NCBI RefSeq assembly: GCF_018687895.1
Contig: NZ_CP061307.1
Span: 1,323,948 to 1,387,947 of the forward strand
Reading direction: 5' to 3'
Length of the DNA stretch: 64,000 nt
From: Polynucleobacter sp. JS-JIR-II-50
GTDB lineage: Bacteria; Pseudomonadota; Gammaproteobacteria; Burkholderiales; Burkholderiaceae
Positions 7,944 through 17,308 of the stretch are shown here, one piece after another. The notes below the pieces were generated by a model. That model made no database searches and was not told the origin of the DNA. It saw only the letters and a program-made list of their open reading frames with translations. Made by a program: the position numbers and the translations under genes. The number at the start of each line of letters is the position of its first letter. The stretch's first letter is position 1.

Positions 7944-8371
7944 GGAGTTACCCCTGGGACCTCGGCTGGAGCAACAGAAACCGGGATAGTTTCAAAGTCC
8001 GCAGGGCCCACTATCTCGAGATACTCCATGTCGGGTGAATAGTCGAAGAGGAAATGGGTGATGCCCGGCATTTGATGAACAACATCACCCGCCTCAACCA
8101 AGGTAGCCTTATCTTCATACATAAACTTAGCCCAGCCTTTGGTCATGATGACAATCTGGAACTCTGCTACGTGATAGTGCCAGCCGGTACCATTCTCTGG
8201 GGGTTTATTGGCCTTCACGAGATGGGCAATGACCTTACCTTTGGTTGCCTTAGCGACACCCAAATCTTTATAGAGAAAAAAATCCCTAAGGCCGCCTGGT
8301 AAAAACTGAGTATCGGCAGGTTTTACATGAGAAAACTCGGTATCACTTTTAAATTTTACGGGTGCGTTCAT
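7934..8371 (-). CDS. Cupin-domain protein, 145 aa
   Basis: Single-domain cupin. The first cupin motif is seen in GTGWHYHVAEFQIVIMTKGWAKF (two His and one Glu, the usual metal ligands) and the second in GDVVHQMPGITHFLFDYS. The protein is soluble and without signal peptide. The substrate is not predictable; small cupins can be sugar or aromatic dioxygenases, isomerases or sensors. It starts 2 bases after the GST gene ends and overlaps the 112-residue gene by 10 bases, placing it second in the operon. Confidence 0.87.
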   Translation of the reverse strand: MNAPVKFKSDTEFSHVKPADTQFLPGGLRDFFLYKDLGVAKATKGKVIAHLVKANKPPENGTGWHYHVAEFQIVIMTKGWAKFMYEDKATLVEAGDVVHQMPGITHFLFDYSPDMEYLEIVGPADFETIPVSVAPAEVPGVTPWK

Positions 8372-8373
8372 TT

Positions 8374-9033
8374 TTAAAACTCCACTTCAAGTTCTTCAAT
8401 GTCATCGGGTTCTTCGAGGGCGCCCATCACCCATTCCTTCATCTCAGGCATCGCCATGATGTGCGTGCAGTAATCCTTGCTCGCCTTGTCCAGCTCTACG
8501 TGATACGTCAAGAATCTTGTGACCACTGGCGCAAACATAGCGTCAGCTAAAGTGGGTTCCTTGCCAAATAAGAAAGGCCCACCGTATGTTGTTAAGCAGT
8601 CCTGCCAGATGACTAGGACACGATTAATATCGATTTGTGCTTTTGACCAAACCTTGAATGACTCAAATTTGGCTTTGACATTCATAGGCAAAGAAGCGCG
8701 CAAGGCAGAGAAGCCGGAATGCATCTCGCCACAGATGGAGCGGCAATGGGCTCTTGCTGCTGGATCTTTTGGTAGCAGATGCGCTTTGGGATTTAATTCA
8801 TTCAGATACTCACCAATAGCCATGGTGTCCCAAACCCTGCAACCATCATGATCTAATCGCGGAACCAGAATGGAGGGTGACAAGAGCAAGAGTTCTGCTC
8901 GGTTATCCACATCATCCGGATGAACCTGCACTTCCTGAAAAGGTAAGCCAGAAAGCTTGAGCATCAGCCAACCGCGTAATGACCATGAAGAATAATTTTT
9001 GCTACTAATCGTCAAGGTAGTTTGCTTAGGCAT
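8374..9033 (-). CDS. Glutathione S-transferase family protein
   Basis: Thioredoxin-fold N-terminal domain (about residues 1-80) with TISSKNYSSWSLRGWLMLK, where a serine of the SSWS segment is the expected catalytic residue, and the glutathione-binding PxLDHDGCRVWDTMAIGEYL (cis-Pro, Asp-Ser/Thr type) region. The C-terminal helical domain follows to residue 219. I set the start at the ATG 9033, preceded by GAAAG; a TTG 12 bases upstream has no ribosome-binding site. First gene of the operon that runs to the decarboxylase at 5334. The substrate is unknown. Confidence 0.88.
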   Translation of the reverse strand: MPKQTTLTISSKNYSSWSLRGWLMLKLSGLPFQEVQVHPDDVDNRAELLLLSPSILVPRLDHDGCRVWDTMAIGEYLNELNPKAHLLPKDPAARAHCRSICGEMHSGFSALRASLPMNVKAKFESFKVWSKAQIDINRVLVIWQDCLTTYGGPFLFGKEPTLADAMFAPVVTRFLTYHVELDKASKDYCTHIMAMPEMKEWVMGALEEPDDIEELEVEF

Positions 9034-9206
9034 AAGAACTTTCAAATGAGGTACAACTACAACTTATTCCCCCTGAAATAAGGATTGGTAGCCAAATGCC
9101 CTATTTTTGACATGTTCTACCCAAATCTGGGCATACCTCACCTTTACGCACCCATCTTGTGCGCCGTAATAATGCACCCTTGTGGTGAACTTATAGACTT
9201 TGAGTC

Positions 9207-12200
9207 ATGTCTATACACGCCGCCCTACACCACGTCACCGAATACATATATGACCGCCCAGTCAAACTGGGGCCACAGGTAATTCGTTTGCGACCGGCAC
9301 CTCACTGCCGCAGCCATATTCTTTCTTACTCTCTCAAAATTGAGCCTGAAGGTCATTTCATTAACTGGCAACAGGATCCATTTTCAAACTATCAAGCTCG
9401 TTTGGTTTTTCCTGAACCTACGACGCACTTTAAAGTAACGGTCGATCTTGTTACGGAAATGGCCGTATACAACCCATTTGATTTCTTTCTAGAACCAGAT
9501 GCAGAAGACTACCCCTTTACCTACAGCCAAGATCTTAAGAAAGAGTTGCGCCCTTACCTAGGTAAAAAGCGCAATGACGGCATCAACAAATATTTTAAAA
9601 CGGTTGATCGCAGCAAGATGCGCACGATCGATTTTTTAGTTGCGATCAATCAAAAAGTTCACAAGGATATTAGCTACACCATTCGCATGGAGCCTGGAGT
9701 ACAGACCCCAGAAGAGACATTAAAACTTCGCAGTGGTTCTTGTCGAGATTCTGCTTGGTTAATGGTGAATCTCTTGCGTCTTTGCGGACTCGCATCGCGC
9801 TTTGTTTCAGGCTATCTCATTCAGCTTAAACCAGATGTCAAAGCGCTAGATGGACCAAGTGGAACAGAGGTAGATTTCACAGACTTGCACGCCTGGTGTG
9901 AGGTGTATTTGCCAGGTGCGGGATGGATTGGCTTAGACCCGACTTCCGGCCTATTTGCTGGCGAAGGCCATATTCCTGTTGCCTGCACCCCCGAACCTTC
10001 AGGTGCAGCCCCGATTGAAGGTGGTGTTGACGAATGTGAAGTGCAATTTGCTCACTCCATGGAAGTCACTCGCATTTATGAAGCGCCCCGAGTAACCAAA
10101 CCGTATACCGAAGAACAGTGGCAAGCGATTGTTGATCTAGGCCATCAAGTTGATAAGCAATTGGTTGCGGGCGACGTTCGCTTGACCATGGGTGGTGAGC
10201 CTACTTTTGTATCCGTTAATGGACGTGATGAACGTGAATGGAATGTAGATGCATTAGGGCCAACGAAGCGGGGTTACGCAACCGATTTAGTAGAAAAACT
10301 TCGCAAGGAATACGGCGATGGTGGTTTCCTTCATTTCGGTCAAGGCAAATGGTATCCAGGAGAGCAACTCCCTCGTTGGGCTTTGTCAATCTACTGGAGG
10401 GCTGATGGACAGCCTATCTGGAAAAACCCAAAACTATTTGCCGATGAACGCCACCCTACGAACTACACCAGCAAAGATGCTGAGAAATTTGTCTACACAC
10501 TTTCTAAAAAATTAGGTTTAGCGGATAAATTTATCGAACCCGCTTATGAGGATGTTTTCTATTACCTCTGGCGGGAATCCAAGCTACCAGTCAACGTTGA
10601 TCCCTTCAAATCAAACCTAGACGATGAGATGGAGCGCACTCGCTTAAAGCGGGTCTTCACCCAAAAATTAGATTCTGTGGTGGGTTATGTCCTCCCTATC
10701 GAAGCGAATGAAGGAAAGAATTACCTAGATACCGCTTGGAAGACGGGTCCTTGGGAATGTCGTGATGATCGTCTTTATCTGCTACCAGGCGATTCGCCAA
10801 TGGGCTATCGACTCCCCCTGGAGTCACTACCCTGGGTTAGTAAAGCAGATTATCCCTATCTCATTGAGCAAGATCCATTTACTCCTAGACCGCCATTAAA
10901 CAGTCAAGCGTCAATTGTTCACCAACAACAACCAACTCGCAAAGAATTTACAGCGTCTGGTAAAACGATTTGGAGTCAGTCGCAAGAAGTAAGACATCCA
11001 AAACGTCAAGAATCAGCTGCATGGGTTACCAGAACAGCGATGTGCGTAGAAGCGCGTGATCCAATGCGCTCCAATGGACCTAAGGCTGAGAATGAGCATG
11101 GTGGTAAGTCGGGCGTACTGTATGTCTTTATGCCCCCACTCGCTCGTCTTGAAGACTATCTCAATTTATTGGAGGCGGTAGAAGCTACCGCTGAAGAACT
11201 TCAGTTTCAAATTGTGCTGGAAGGATATACCCCACCACGCGACCCACGCTTGAAGTTATTACAGGTGACACCAGATCCAGGCGTTATTGAAGTCAATATT
11301 CATCCAGCCCATAACTGGGGCGAGCTAGTTGAGCATACGGAATTCTTATATCAAGCTGCTTTTGAATCTCGCCTTTCTGCTGAGAAATTTATGGCAGATG
11401 GTCGTCATACCGGTACAGGTGGTGGCAATCACTTTGTAATGGGTGGTGCGACACCGATTGATAGTCCGTTCTTACGTAAACCTGAGCTCTTGGCCAGTCT
11501 GATTTTGTATTGGCACAACCATCCGAGCTTGAGCTATCTATTTAGCGGTATGTTTATTGGACCAACCAGTCAAGCGCCTCGAGTAGATGAAGCGCGCAAT
11601 GACCAAATCTACGAGTTAGAAATCGCGCTGAAAGAAATTCATGAGAATCGTAAGAAGTTTGGCCAAAGCATGCCGCCGTGGCTGGTAGATAGAACTCTAC
11701 GCAATATCCTGATTGACGTCACCGGCAATACGCATCGCAGCGAGTTCTGTATTGATAAGATGTATTCACCAGACAGTCAAACAGGTCGCTTAGGCTTATT
11801 AGAATTACGCGCTTTTGAAATGCCACCGCATGCACATATGAGCATCGTTCAGCAATTACTCATTCGCGCCTTGATAGCTCGTTTCTGGGATAAGCCTTAT
11901 GAGGCACCAATGACGCGCTGGGGAACTGAACTCCATGACCGCTGTCTCTTGCCAACATTTATCAAAATGGACTTTGATGATGTCATTCAAGAGATGCAAA
12001 AGTACGGTTACGACTTTAAGCCTGAGTGGTTTGCACCTCACCTTGAGTTCCGCTTCCCGCTCATTGGACAAGTGCAAACGATGGGCACAGAAATTACCTT
12101 ACGCAACGCACTTGAACCATGGCATGTTATGGGTGAAGAAAATGCAGCAGGCGGAACTGCACGCTATGTTGACTCCTCATTAGAGAGAATTGAATTACGT

Positions 12201-12602
12201 GTTACCGGCCTAAACCAAAGTCGCTACACCATCACCTGCAATGGCGAGCCTTTGCCACTTCAACCAACAGGAGTTGCAGGAGAGTATGTAGCAGGTGTTC
12301 GTTATAAGGCTTGGAATCCTCCATCTAGCCTGCACCCGAGTATTGGTATTCATGTTCCATTGATTTTTGATGTGATCGATACCTGGAATAAACGCTCTGT
12401 GGGGGGCTGCCAATATCACGTTGCCCACCCTGGTGGCCGAAACTACGACAACTTCCCTATCAATGCCTATGAGGCAGAGAGTCGGCGACTTTCTCGCTTC
12501 TTTAGGATGGGTCATACCCCAGGAACTGTTGAAGGGGTTCAGGCAAACATTGACCTCCCGGCTAGTAAGGAATTTCCATTTACGCTGGATATGCGGCGGT
12601 GA
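9207..12602 (+). CDS. Transglutaminase-DUF2126 fusion protein, 1131 aa
   Basis: Large cytoplasmic protein in two parts. Residues 1-300 form a bacterial transglutaminase-like (papain-fold) unit with its N-terminal beta domain; the catalytic triad is intact at C179 (GSCRDSAW), H228 (DLHAWCEVY) and D244 (GLDPTSG). From about 310 to the end is DUF2126 (COG4196), with LTMGGEPTFV, GTGGGNHFVMGG, HNHPSLSYLF, FCIDKMYSP and LLELRAFEMPPH. The last blocks look like metal- and substrate-binding strands of glutamine-synthetase-like carboxylate-amine ligases, an inference. First gene of a three-gene set; the next start is 11 bases downstream. Family knowledge predicts peptide ligation or trimming, but the substrate is unknown. 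Confidence 0.92.
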   Translation: MSIHAALHHVTEYIYDRPVKLGPQVIRLRPAPHCRSHILSYSLKIEPEGHFINWQQDPFSNYQARLVFPEPTTHFKVTVDLVTEMAVYNPFDFFLEPDAEDYPFTYSQDLKKELRPYLGKKRNDGINKYFKTVDRSKMRTIDFLVAINQKVHKDISYTIRMEPGVQTPEETLKLRSGSCRDSAWLMVNLLRLCGLASRFVSGYLIQLKPDVKALDGPSGTEVDFTDLHAWCEVYLPGAGWIGLDPTSGLFAGEGHIPVACTPEPSGAAPIEGGVDECEVQFAHSMEVTRIYEAPRVTKPYTEEQWQAIVDLGHQVDKQLVAGDVRLTMGGEPTFVSVNGRDEREWNVDALGPTKRGYATDLVEKLRKEYGDGGFLHFGQGKWYPGEQLPRWALSIYWRADGQPIWKNPKLFADERHPTNYTSKDAEKFVYTLSKKLGLADKFIEPAYEDVFYYLWRESKLPVNVDPFKSNLDDEMERTRLKRVFTQKLDSVVGYVLPIEANEGKNYLDTAWKTGPWECRDDRLYLLPGDSPMGYRLPLESLPWVSKADYPYLIEQDPFTPRPPLNSQASIVHQQQPTRKEFTASGKTIWSQSQEVRHPKRQESAAWVTRTAMCVEARDPMRSNGPKAENEHGGKSGVLYVFMPPLARLEDYLNLLEAVEATAEELQFQIVLEGYTPPRDPRLKLLQVTPDPGVIEVNIHPAHNWGELVEHTEFLYQAAFESRLSAEKFMADGRHTGTGGGNHFVMGGATPIDSPFLRKPELLASLILYWHNHPSLSYLFSGMFIGPTSQAPRVDEARNDQIYELEIALKEIHENRKKFGQSMPPWLVDRTLRNILIDVTGNTHRSEFCIDKMYSPDSQTGRLGLLELRAFEMPPHAHMSIVQQLLIRALIARFWDKPYEAPMTRWGTELHDRCLLPTFIKMDFDDVIQEMQKYGYDFKPEWFAPHLEFRFPLIGQVQTMGTEITLRNALEPWHVMGEENAAGGTARYVDSSLERIELRVTGLNQSRYTITCNGEPLPLQPTGVAGEYVAGVRYKAWNPPSSLHPSIGIHVPLIFDVIDTWNKRSVGGCQYHVAHPGGRNYDNFPINAYEAESRRLSRFFRMGHTPGTVEGVQANIDLPASKEFPFTLDMRR

Positions 12603-12613
12603 GACAATAGTTT

Positions 12614-15226
12614 GTGGACAACCCTCAGACTCATTCCTTGAAAGACGCCAGCAACCCTACGCTGGTGGAGGATATCAACCGTCTATCACCCACACCCAAA
12701 GAGGGGCACTTTGATGAGTTACGAGGGGAATCAGAGTCTCTACTACCCCAATGGCAAACTTTTTTTGAATCCCTTGGCCCCTCTGGTTTAAGCGATCTTG
12801 ATCAACGCACCCAAGAACTCAATAGGCAGATTCGGGATAACGGCATTACCTATAACGTCTATGCCGATGAGTTTGGTCCACAGCGCCCTTGGTCAGTAGA
12901 TTTATTTCCCCTCCTTATTAGCCCTGATTCTTGGCAAAAAATTCAGTCCGGAGTTTTACAGCGTGCGCGTTTACTTGAAGCCATCATGGTGGATGTGTAT
13001 GGGCCCCAAACCCTGCTGAAGGAAGGATGGATTCCTCCGGCATTAATCCATGGACATCCTGGTTATTTACGCTCTATGCATGGTATCGAGCTTAATAACA
13101 AAAAACATCTTCACATCATGGCTTTTGATTTAGCAAGAGCGCCTGATGGATCATGGTCAGTACTGTCTCAGCGCACCCAAGCACCTTCTGGTCTTGGTTA
13201 TCTTTTGGAAAATCGTAATCTGATTGCAAGACAATTTCCCAAAGCATATGAGCTCATGCAGATTGCCCCACTAGCCAATGCCTATAGAGACTTAATCGAT
13301 GCATTGAAGCTTGAAAGCCCGGCAGGTGCTAATGCCCATATCGCCCTGCTTACTCCGGGACCTTATAACGAGACCTACTTTGAGCACGCCTATCTAGCTC
13401 GTTATCTCGGCCTAACTCTGGTTGAAGGTGGTGATTTAACGGTACGCGATCAACACTTATTTTTGAAAACGGTACGTGGTTTAGAGCCTGTACATATTTT
13501 GCTGAAGCGTTTGGATGATGAGTTTTTAGATCCACTAGAACTGCGCTCCGATTCCACTCTAGGCGTCCCCGGTCTATTACAAGTGATACGCGCCGGTAAC
13601 GTCGTTTTGGCAAACGCTCCTGGCTCGGCCTTCCTAGAATCACCTGCACTATTAGGATTCTTGCCGTCGATTAGCGAGAGACTTTTAAATGAAAAAGTTC
13701 AGCTTCCAGCAATGGATACCTGGTGGTGCGGTGAACGCGCCGCACTAGAAGCTGCTATTCCGAATTTAGGGCATAGCGCCATTAAGCCAACCTTTCCGAA
13801 TGGCACAGGTCATCAAAGTTACGAATCTACTTTAGGTTGCGATCTAAATCAGGCTCAGCTAGATGAATGGGTTGGACGTATTACTAGGCAGCCTGATGAG
13901 CATACTGTGCAAACCTACATTCCATTGGCACAAATGCCAACCTGGTTAAATGCCTTCAACCTCAATGATGCTTCTTTGATTGAGCCCCACTCATATATGT
14001 TGCGCGTCTTTGCACTGAGTGATGGCTCTAACAGCTGGCAAGTATTGCCTGGTGGACTTGCCCGTATCGCAAGCACTGATTCAGGCATAGCTTCTATGCA
14101 ACGAGGCGGTAGTAGTGCAGATGTTTGGGTTCAAAGCCCACAGCCCTCCCAAGAGCAAGGGCAACAACCACAGCATCCAATGCAAACCCCAGAAAAAGTG
14201 ATGCGTAAGCGCTTAGTTACCAGCCGCGCAGCTGAGAATCTCTATTGGTTTGGACGGTATACCGAGCGTAGTGAAAATATTCTGCGCTTAGCCAAGCTTT
14301 ATCTTGAAAATATTAATAGTGAATACACCCCTTCCCGGTCATTATGGTCTTGGTTAGAAAACCTATGTCACCACTACGGGCTTGTGCCTGAAGGTGTACC
14401 AAGTAATTTTGACCAGAGTGATATGCGTCACCGAATTTTTGAGCGTACTTTAATTAACTCTCTCAATGCCAGCGACAGCGTCACCAGCGTGGGCTACAAC
14501 CTGAACGCCATGAAACGCACTGCCTCTAATGTGAGAGAGCGACTCTCCCCGGAACAATGGAGCACCATCAATCATTGCATTGAGCAATTTCAGTCTGATT
14601 GCCATAAAGCCAATACCTTTAATGATTTTTCCGCTTCGCTCGCTATCGATGCTTTAAATGGCGCGAGTAGCTGCTTGGCGGCGATAACCGGCGCTCAAAC
14701 TGACCGTATGACACGTGATGATGGCTGGCAACTACTTTCCATTGGAAGACATATTGAGAGGCTGGCCTTTCTGACAAATGCATTAGATTCAGCTATCGTT
14801 TCTGGCTTACTTAATAATCCAAATGCAGACAGCTCAGGTTATACCGCTCTACTCAATTTATTTGATAGCACGATCACCTTTCATGCACAGCACCAACAAA
14901 GTCGCGAGATAGCCCCTTTAATTAGCTTACTAGTCATGGATGATGAAAATCCACGATCACTTGCTTGGGTTAGCAAGGCGCTTAGAGCTCGCCTATCAAA
15001 GCTAGCGGGTACCGAACGCAATAATCCTGATGAGCTGACACGCAGCGTCATTAACTTGCTGGATTACGACTTGTTTTCACTATCCACAGCTGATGGATTT
15101 GGCAACCTCTCGGATCTCAGAAATTGTTTGCGCAATTGCTCGCAGTCTGCCTGGAATGTTTCTGATGAAATTAGCGCACGCTATTTCAATCTGATTCACT
15201 CTAATGAATACAGCATCCAAATGTAA
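12614..15226 (+). CDS. Circularly permuted ATP-grasp plus alpha-E domain protein, 870 aa
   Basis: Predicted amidoligase. Residues about 60-490 match the circularly permuted ATP-grasp type 2 domain (COG2308), seen in YNVYADEFGPQRPWSVDLFPLLIS, the ARLLEAIMVDVYGPQ helix and SQRTQAPSGLGYLLENR. Residues about 530-860 are the alpha-E domain (COG2307), beginning SRAAENLYWFGRYTERSENILRLAKL. In many genomes these are separate genes; here they are fused. The start is GTG at 12614, 11 bases after the upstream stop. The linker near 510-525 is Gln/Pro-rich. Probably attaches amino acids or peptides to an unknown acceptor using ATP. Confidence 0.92.
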   Translation: MDNPQTHSLKDASNPTLVEDINRLSPTPKEGHFDELRGESESLLPQWQTFFESLGPSGLSDLDQRTQELNRQIRDNGITYNVYADEFGPQRPWSVDLFPLLISPDSWQKIQSGVLQRARLLEAIMVDVYGPQTLLKEGWIPPALIHGHPGYLRSMHGIELNNKKHLHIMAFDLARAPDGSWSVLSQRTQAPSGLGYLLENRNLIARQFPKAYELMQIAPLANAYRDLIDALKLESPAGANAHIALLTPGPYNETYFEHAYLARYLGLTLVEGGDLTVRDQHLFLKTVRGLEPVHILLKRLDDEFLDPLELRSDSTLGVPGLLQVIRAGNVVLANAPGSAFLESPALLGFLPSISERLLNEKVQLPAMDTWWCGERAALEAAIPNLGHSAIKPTFPNGTGHQSYESTLGCDLNQAQLDEWVGRITRQPDEHTVQTYIPLAQMPTWLNAFNLNDASLIEPHSYMLRVFALSDGSNSWQVLPGGLARIASTDSGIASMQRGGSSADVWVQSPQPSQEQGQQPQHPMQTPEKVMRKRLVTSRAAENLYWFGRYTERSENILRLAKLYLENINSEYTPSRSLWSWLENLCHHYGLVPEGVPSNFDQSDMRHRIFERTLINSLNASDSVTSVGYNLNAMKRTASNVRERLSPEQWSTINHCIEQFQSDCHKANTFNDFSASLAIDALNGASSCLAAITGAQTDRMTRDDGWQLLSIGRHIERLAFLTNALDSAIVSGLLNNPNADSSGYTALLNLFDSTITFHAQHQQSREIAPLISLLVMDDENPRSLAWVSKALRARLSKLAGTERNNPDELTRSVINLLDYDLFSLSTADGFGNLSDLRNCLRNCSQSAWNVSDEISARYFNLIHSNEYSIQM

Positions 15227-16157
15227 TGCGCCAATGATGTTGCTAGAAATTACCCACGATACCCGCTACTCTTACGATCCTGATGTAGAGATTGCGCAGC
15301 ATTTTGCTCACCTCAAACCAGCAGATCTAGAAACACAACGAGTATTAAAGTCCGAAGTTCAGGTGAGCCCGAGGCCTTCTTGGAGCGAAGAAAATCGAGA
15401 TAGCCATGGAAATGTTTGCACCTTCTTTTCTTTGCAGAATAGGCACAGTGAATTACTCATTACAGCCAAATCACTGATCGAGACTACAGCTACTGAATAT
15501 GGCCCTAAGCCCCAGGAAACTGCACCCTGGGAGCTGGTACGAGAATATTTCCGTTATCACTCCAATACCCAATGGGATGCTGCCTCAGAATTTCTATTTA
15601 CATCTCCATTCATTACTTTGAGACCAGAGTTCGCAGAATTTGCGAGGGCCAATTTCACAGCTGGTAGACCTATATTGGATGCGGCAATTGATTTGATGAA
15701 ACGCATCTATAGTGAATTTCATTACGTTAGCAAAAGTACCGATATCAACACCCCTGCACTAGAGGCGCTGAATAAGCGAGAGGGGGTATGTCAGGACTTT
15801 GCACATATTTTGATTTCATCGCTCCGCAGTATCGGCATCCCCGCAAAATATATGAGCGGCTATATTCTGACCAATCCTGCACCCGGTCAAGCAAGACTGA
15901 TTGGCGGAGATGCTTCGCATGCTTGGGTATCGGTTTATGTTCCTAGCATGGATGAAAGCAGTATTTTAGGTAAGGGCATTTGGTGTGATCTAGATCCAAC
16001 CAATAATCGCTGGGGCTACGGAACTCCTGGGGAAGATTATGTTCACTTGGCTCAAGGAAGAGATTACTCAGATGTCTCCCCTATTCGCGGGGTGATCCAT
16101 GGTGGAGCAGACCATACGTTAGAGGTAGCTGTAACGGTAATGCCTATTAACTCTTAG
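15204..16157 (+). CDS. Transglutaminase-like cysteine peptidase family protein, 317 aa
   Basis: Third gene of the cluster. An N-terminal beta domain (LEITHDTRYSYDPDVEIAQHFAHLKP) precedes the papain-like core with intact triad C196 (EGVCQDFAH), H239 (DASHAWVSVY) and D264 (DLDPTNN). No signal peptide, so probably cytoplasmic like its partners; peptidase or amide-exchange activity is possible. The ATG at 15204 overlaps the previous gene by 23 bases; in-frame ATGs at 15234 and 15237 fit the conserved family start better, and none has a clear ribosome-binding site. A terminator follows at 16178. Confidence 0.9.
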   Translation: MNTASKCNAPMMLLEITHDTRYSYDPDVEIAQHFAHLKPADLETQRVLKSEVQVSPRPSWSEENRDSHGNVCTFFSLQNRHSELLITAKSLIETTATEYGPKPQETAPWELVREYFRYHSNTQWDAASEFLFTSPFITLRPEFAEFARANFTAGRPILDAAIDLMKRIYSEFHYVSKSTDINTPALEALNKREGVCQDFAHILISSLRSIGIPAKYMSGYILTNPAPGQARLIGGDASHAWVSVYVPSMDESSILGKGIWCDLDPTNNRWGYGTPGEDYVHLAQGRDYSDVSPIRGVIHGGADHTLEVAVTVMPINS

Positions 16158-16177
16158 GCGCCCTTTTTTCCCAATAA

Positions 16178-16199
16178 AAAACCGCCCGAAGGCGGTTTT
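16178..16199. terminator. Bidirectional terminator
   Basis: AAAACCGCC-CGAA-GGCGGTTTT: a perfect 9-base stem with a 4-base loop, A-rich on the left and T-rich on the right. It can stop both the transglutaminase cluster (plus) and the Bug gene that converges on it (minus). Confidence 0.85.
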
Positions 16200-16227
16200 A
16201 TTACTTGAAGAGTGCACTACTTACATC

Positions 16228-17214
16228 TTAGTCTGCGTAGATACCTGCAGCCTTAATGATTGGTGTCCATAAATCAATCTGTGCCTTCAGATGCTTTTTC
16301 AAACCTTCTGGAGTAGCACTTGCTTGAGATGGAATTTCAACGCCCAACTCCGCCATGTGCTGCTTGTAAAGGGGATCCTGGATAGCTCCTTGCAGCGCTT
16401 TGGCTAACTTATCCATCTCCGCTTTTGGAGTGCCCTTAGGAGCATAAACACCATGCCACACCTTCACTTCGAAGTTCTTCAAGCCCTGCTCATTGAGAGT
16501 TGGAATCTTTTCAAAGGCTTTGATGCGCTGCATGGTGGTTGTGCCGTAAGGCTTTACTGCATTAGTTGCCAACTGACCTGAAAGGTTAGTTGTTTGATCG
16601 CACATCAATTGCACTTGGCCACCGATTAAATCAGTCAAGGCAGGCGCAGTACCTTTGTATGGCACAGTGGTTAAATCCAACTGAATACGACTCATAAAAA
16701 GCAAGCCGCACAAGTGGCTAGCAGAACCTACGCCCGCATTGGCATACGCAATCTTGCCTACGTTTGCTTTCATATACGGCAGAAGTTCTTGATAGTTCTT
16801 AGGCGGCAAATTTTTATTGCCAACTAAAATCATCGGAACGTCGGCAACTTGACCAACGTATTCGTAATCAGTCATTGGATCAAAACCCAAATTCTTATAC
16901 AAAGCCGGGGCTGTAGACATGCCAATATGGTGAATTAGTAATGTGTAACCATCATTTTTGGAGTTAATGACACGTTTAGCCGCAATCGTGCCACCAGCAC
17001 CAGGACTGTTATCCACAATGACCTGACCTTTGAGTTGCTTACCCATTGCTAAGGCCAGCTCACGAGCCACCTTATCGGTTGGACCACCAGCTGAGAATGG
17101 GACCACTAAAGTAATCGGACGATCACCAGGAAAATCAGCCGCTTTTGCAGCAGAAATACTTACGCCTAGTGCACACAGCGAAATCGCCGCAATACGGAAA
17201 ATTGATCGAGACAT
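16228..17214 (-). CDS. Bug/TctC-family periplasmic substrate-binding protein
   Basis: Tripartite tricarboxylate transporter receptor-like protein: binds a small carboxylate in the periplasm. It has a signal peptide ending near SAAKA, then FPGDRPITLVVPFSAGGPTDKVAR, the family's first ligand-binding loop, and DNSPGAGGTIAAKR. I set the start at the ATG 17214, which has AAGGA upstream and gives a 25-residue signal peptide; an ATG at 17235 adds 7 residues. No TctA/TctB permease is near. It is a close paralogue of the Bug protein at 43337: 28 of 38 residues are identical in the segment starting HHxGM (hand count). Confidence 0.9.
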   Translation of the reverse strand: MSRSIFRIAAISLCALGVSISAAKAADFPGDRPITLVVPFSAGGPTDKVARELALAMGKQLKGQVIVDNSPGAGGTIAAKRVINSKNDGYTLLIHHIGMSTAPALYKNLGFDPMTDYEYVGQVADVPMILVGNKNLPPKNYQELLPYMKANVGKIAYANAGVGSASHLCGLLFMSRIQLDLTTVPYKGTAPALTDLIGGQVQLMCDQTTNLSGQLATNAVKPYGTTTMQRIKAFEKIPTLNEQGLKNFEVKVWHGVYAPKGTPKAEMDKLAKALQGAIQDPLYKQHMAELGVEIPSQASATPEGLKKHLKAQIDLWTPIIKAAGIYAD

Positions 17215-17262
17215 TTTCACGGAAATCCTTGTCATTCGTGGTTAAACATACAAAGTAATAGT

Positions 17263-17301
17263 TTAGAGAATTTGACACCCCAATGGGGAGAAAATCTCTA
17301 A
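17263..17301 (-). terminator. Hairpin downstream of tex
   Basis: Outer arms TTAGAGA (17263-17269) and TCTCTAA (17295-17301) enclose an inner CCCC-AAT-GGGG stem. It lies just past the tex stop. There is no T-tract on the minus strand, so termination is uncertain. Confidence 0.35.
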
Positions 17302-17308
17302 TAAATAA

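Noticed and set aside
9107..9136. TTGACA followed by GCATAC as promoter of the transglutaminase cluster
   Set aside because: The -35 is perfect but the -10 is poor and the spacing is 18; position alone is not enough to annotate it.
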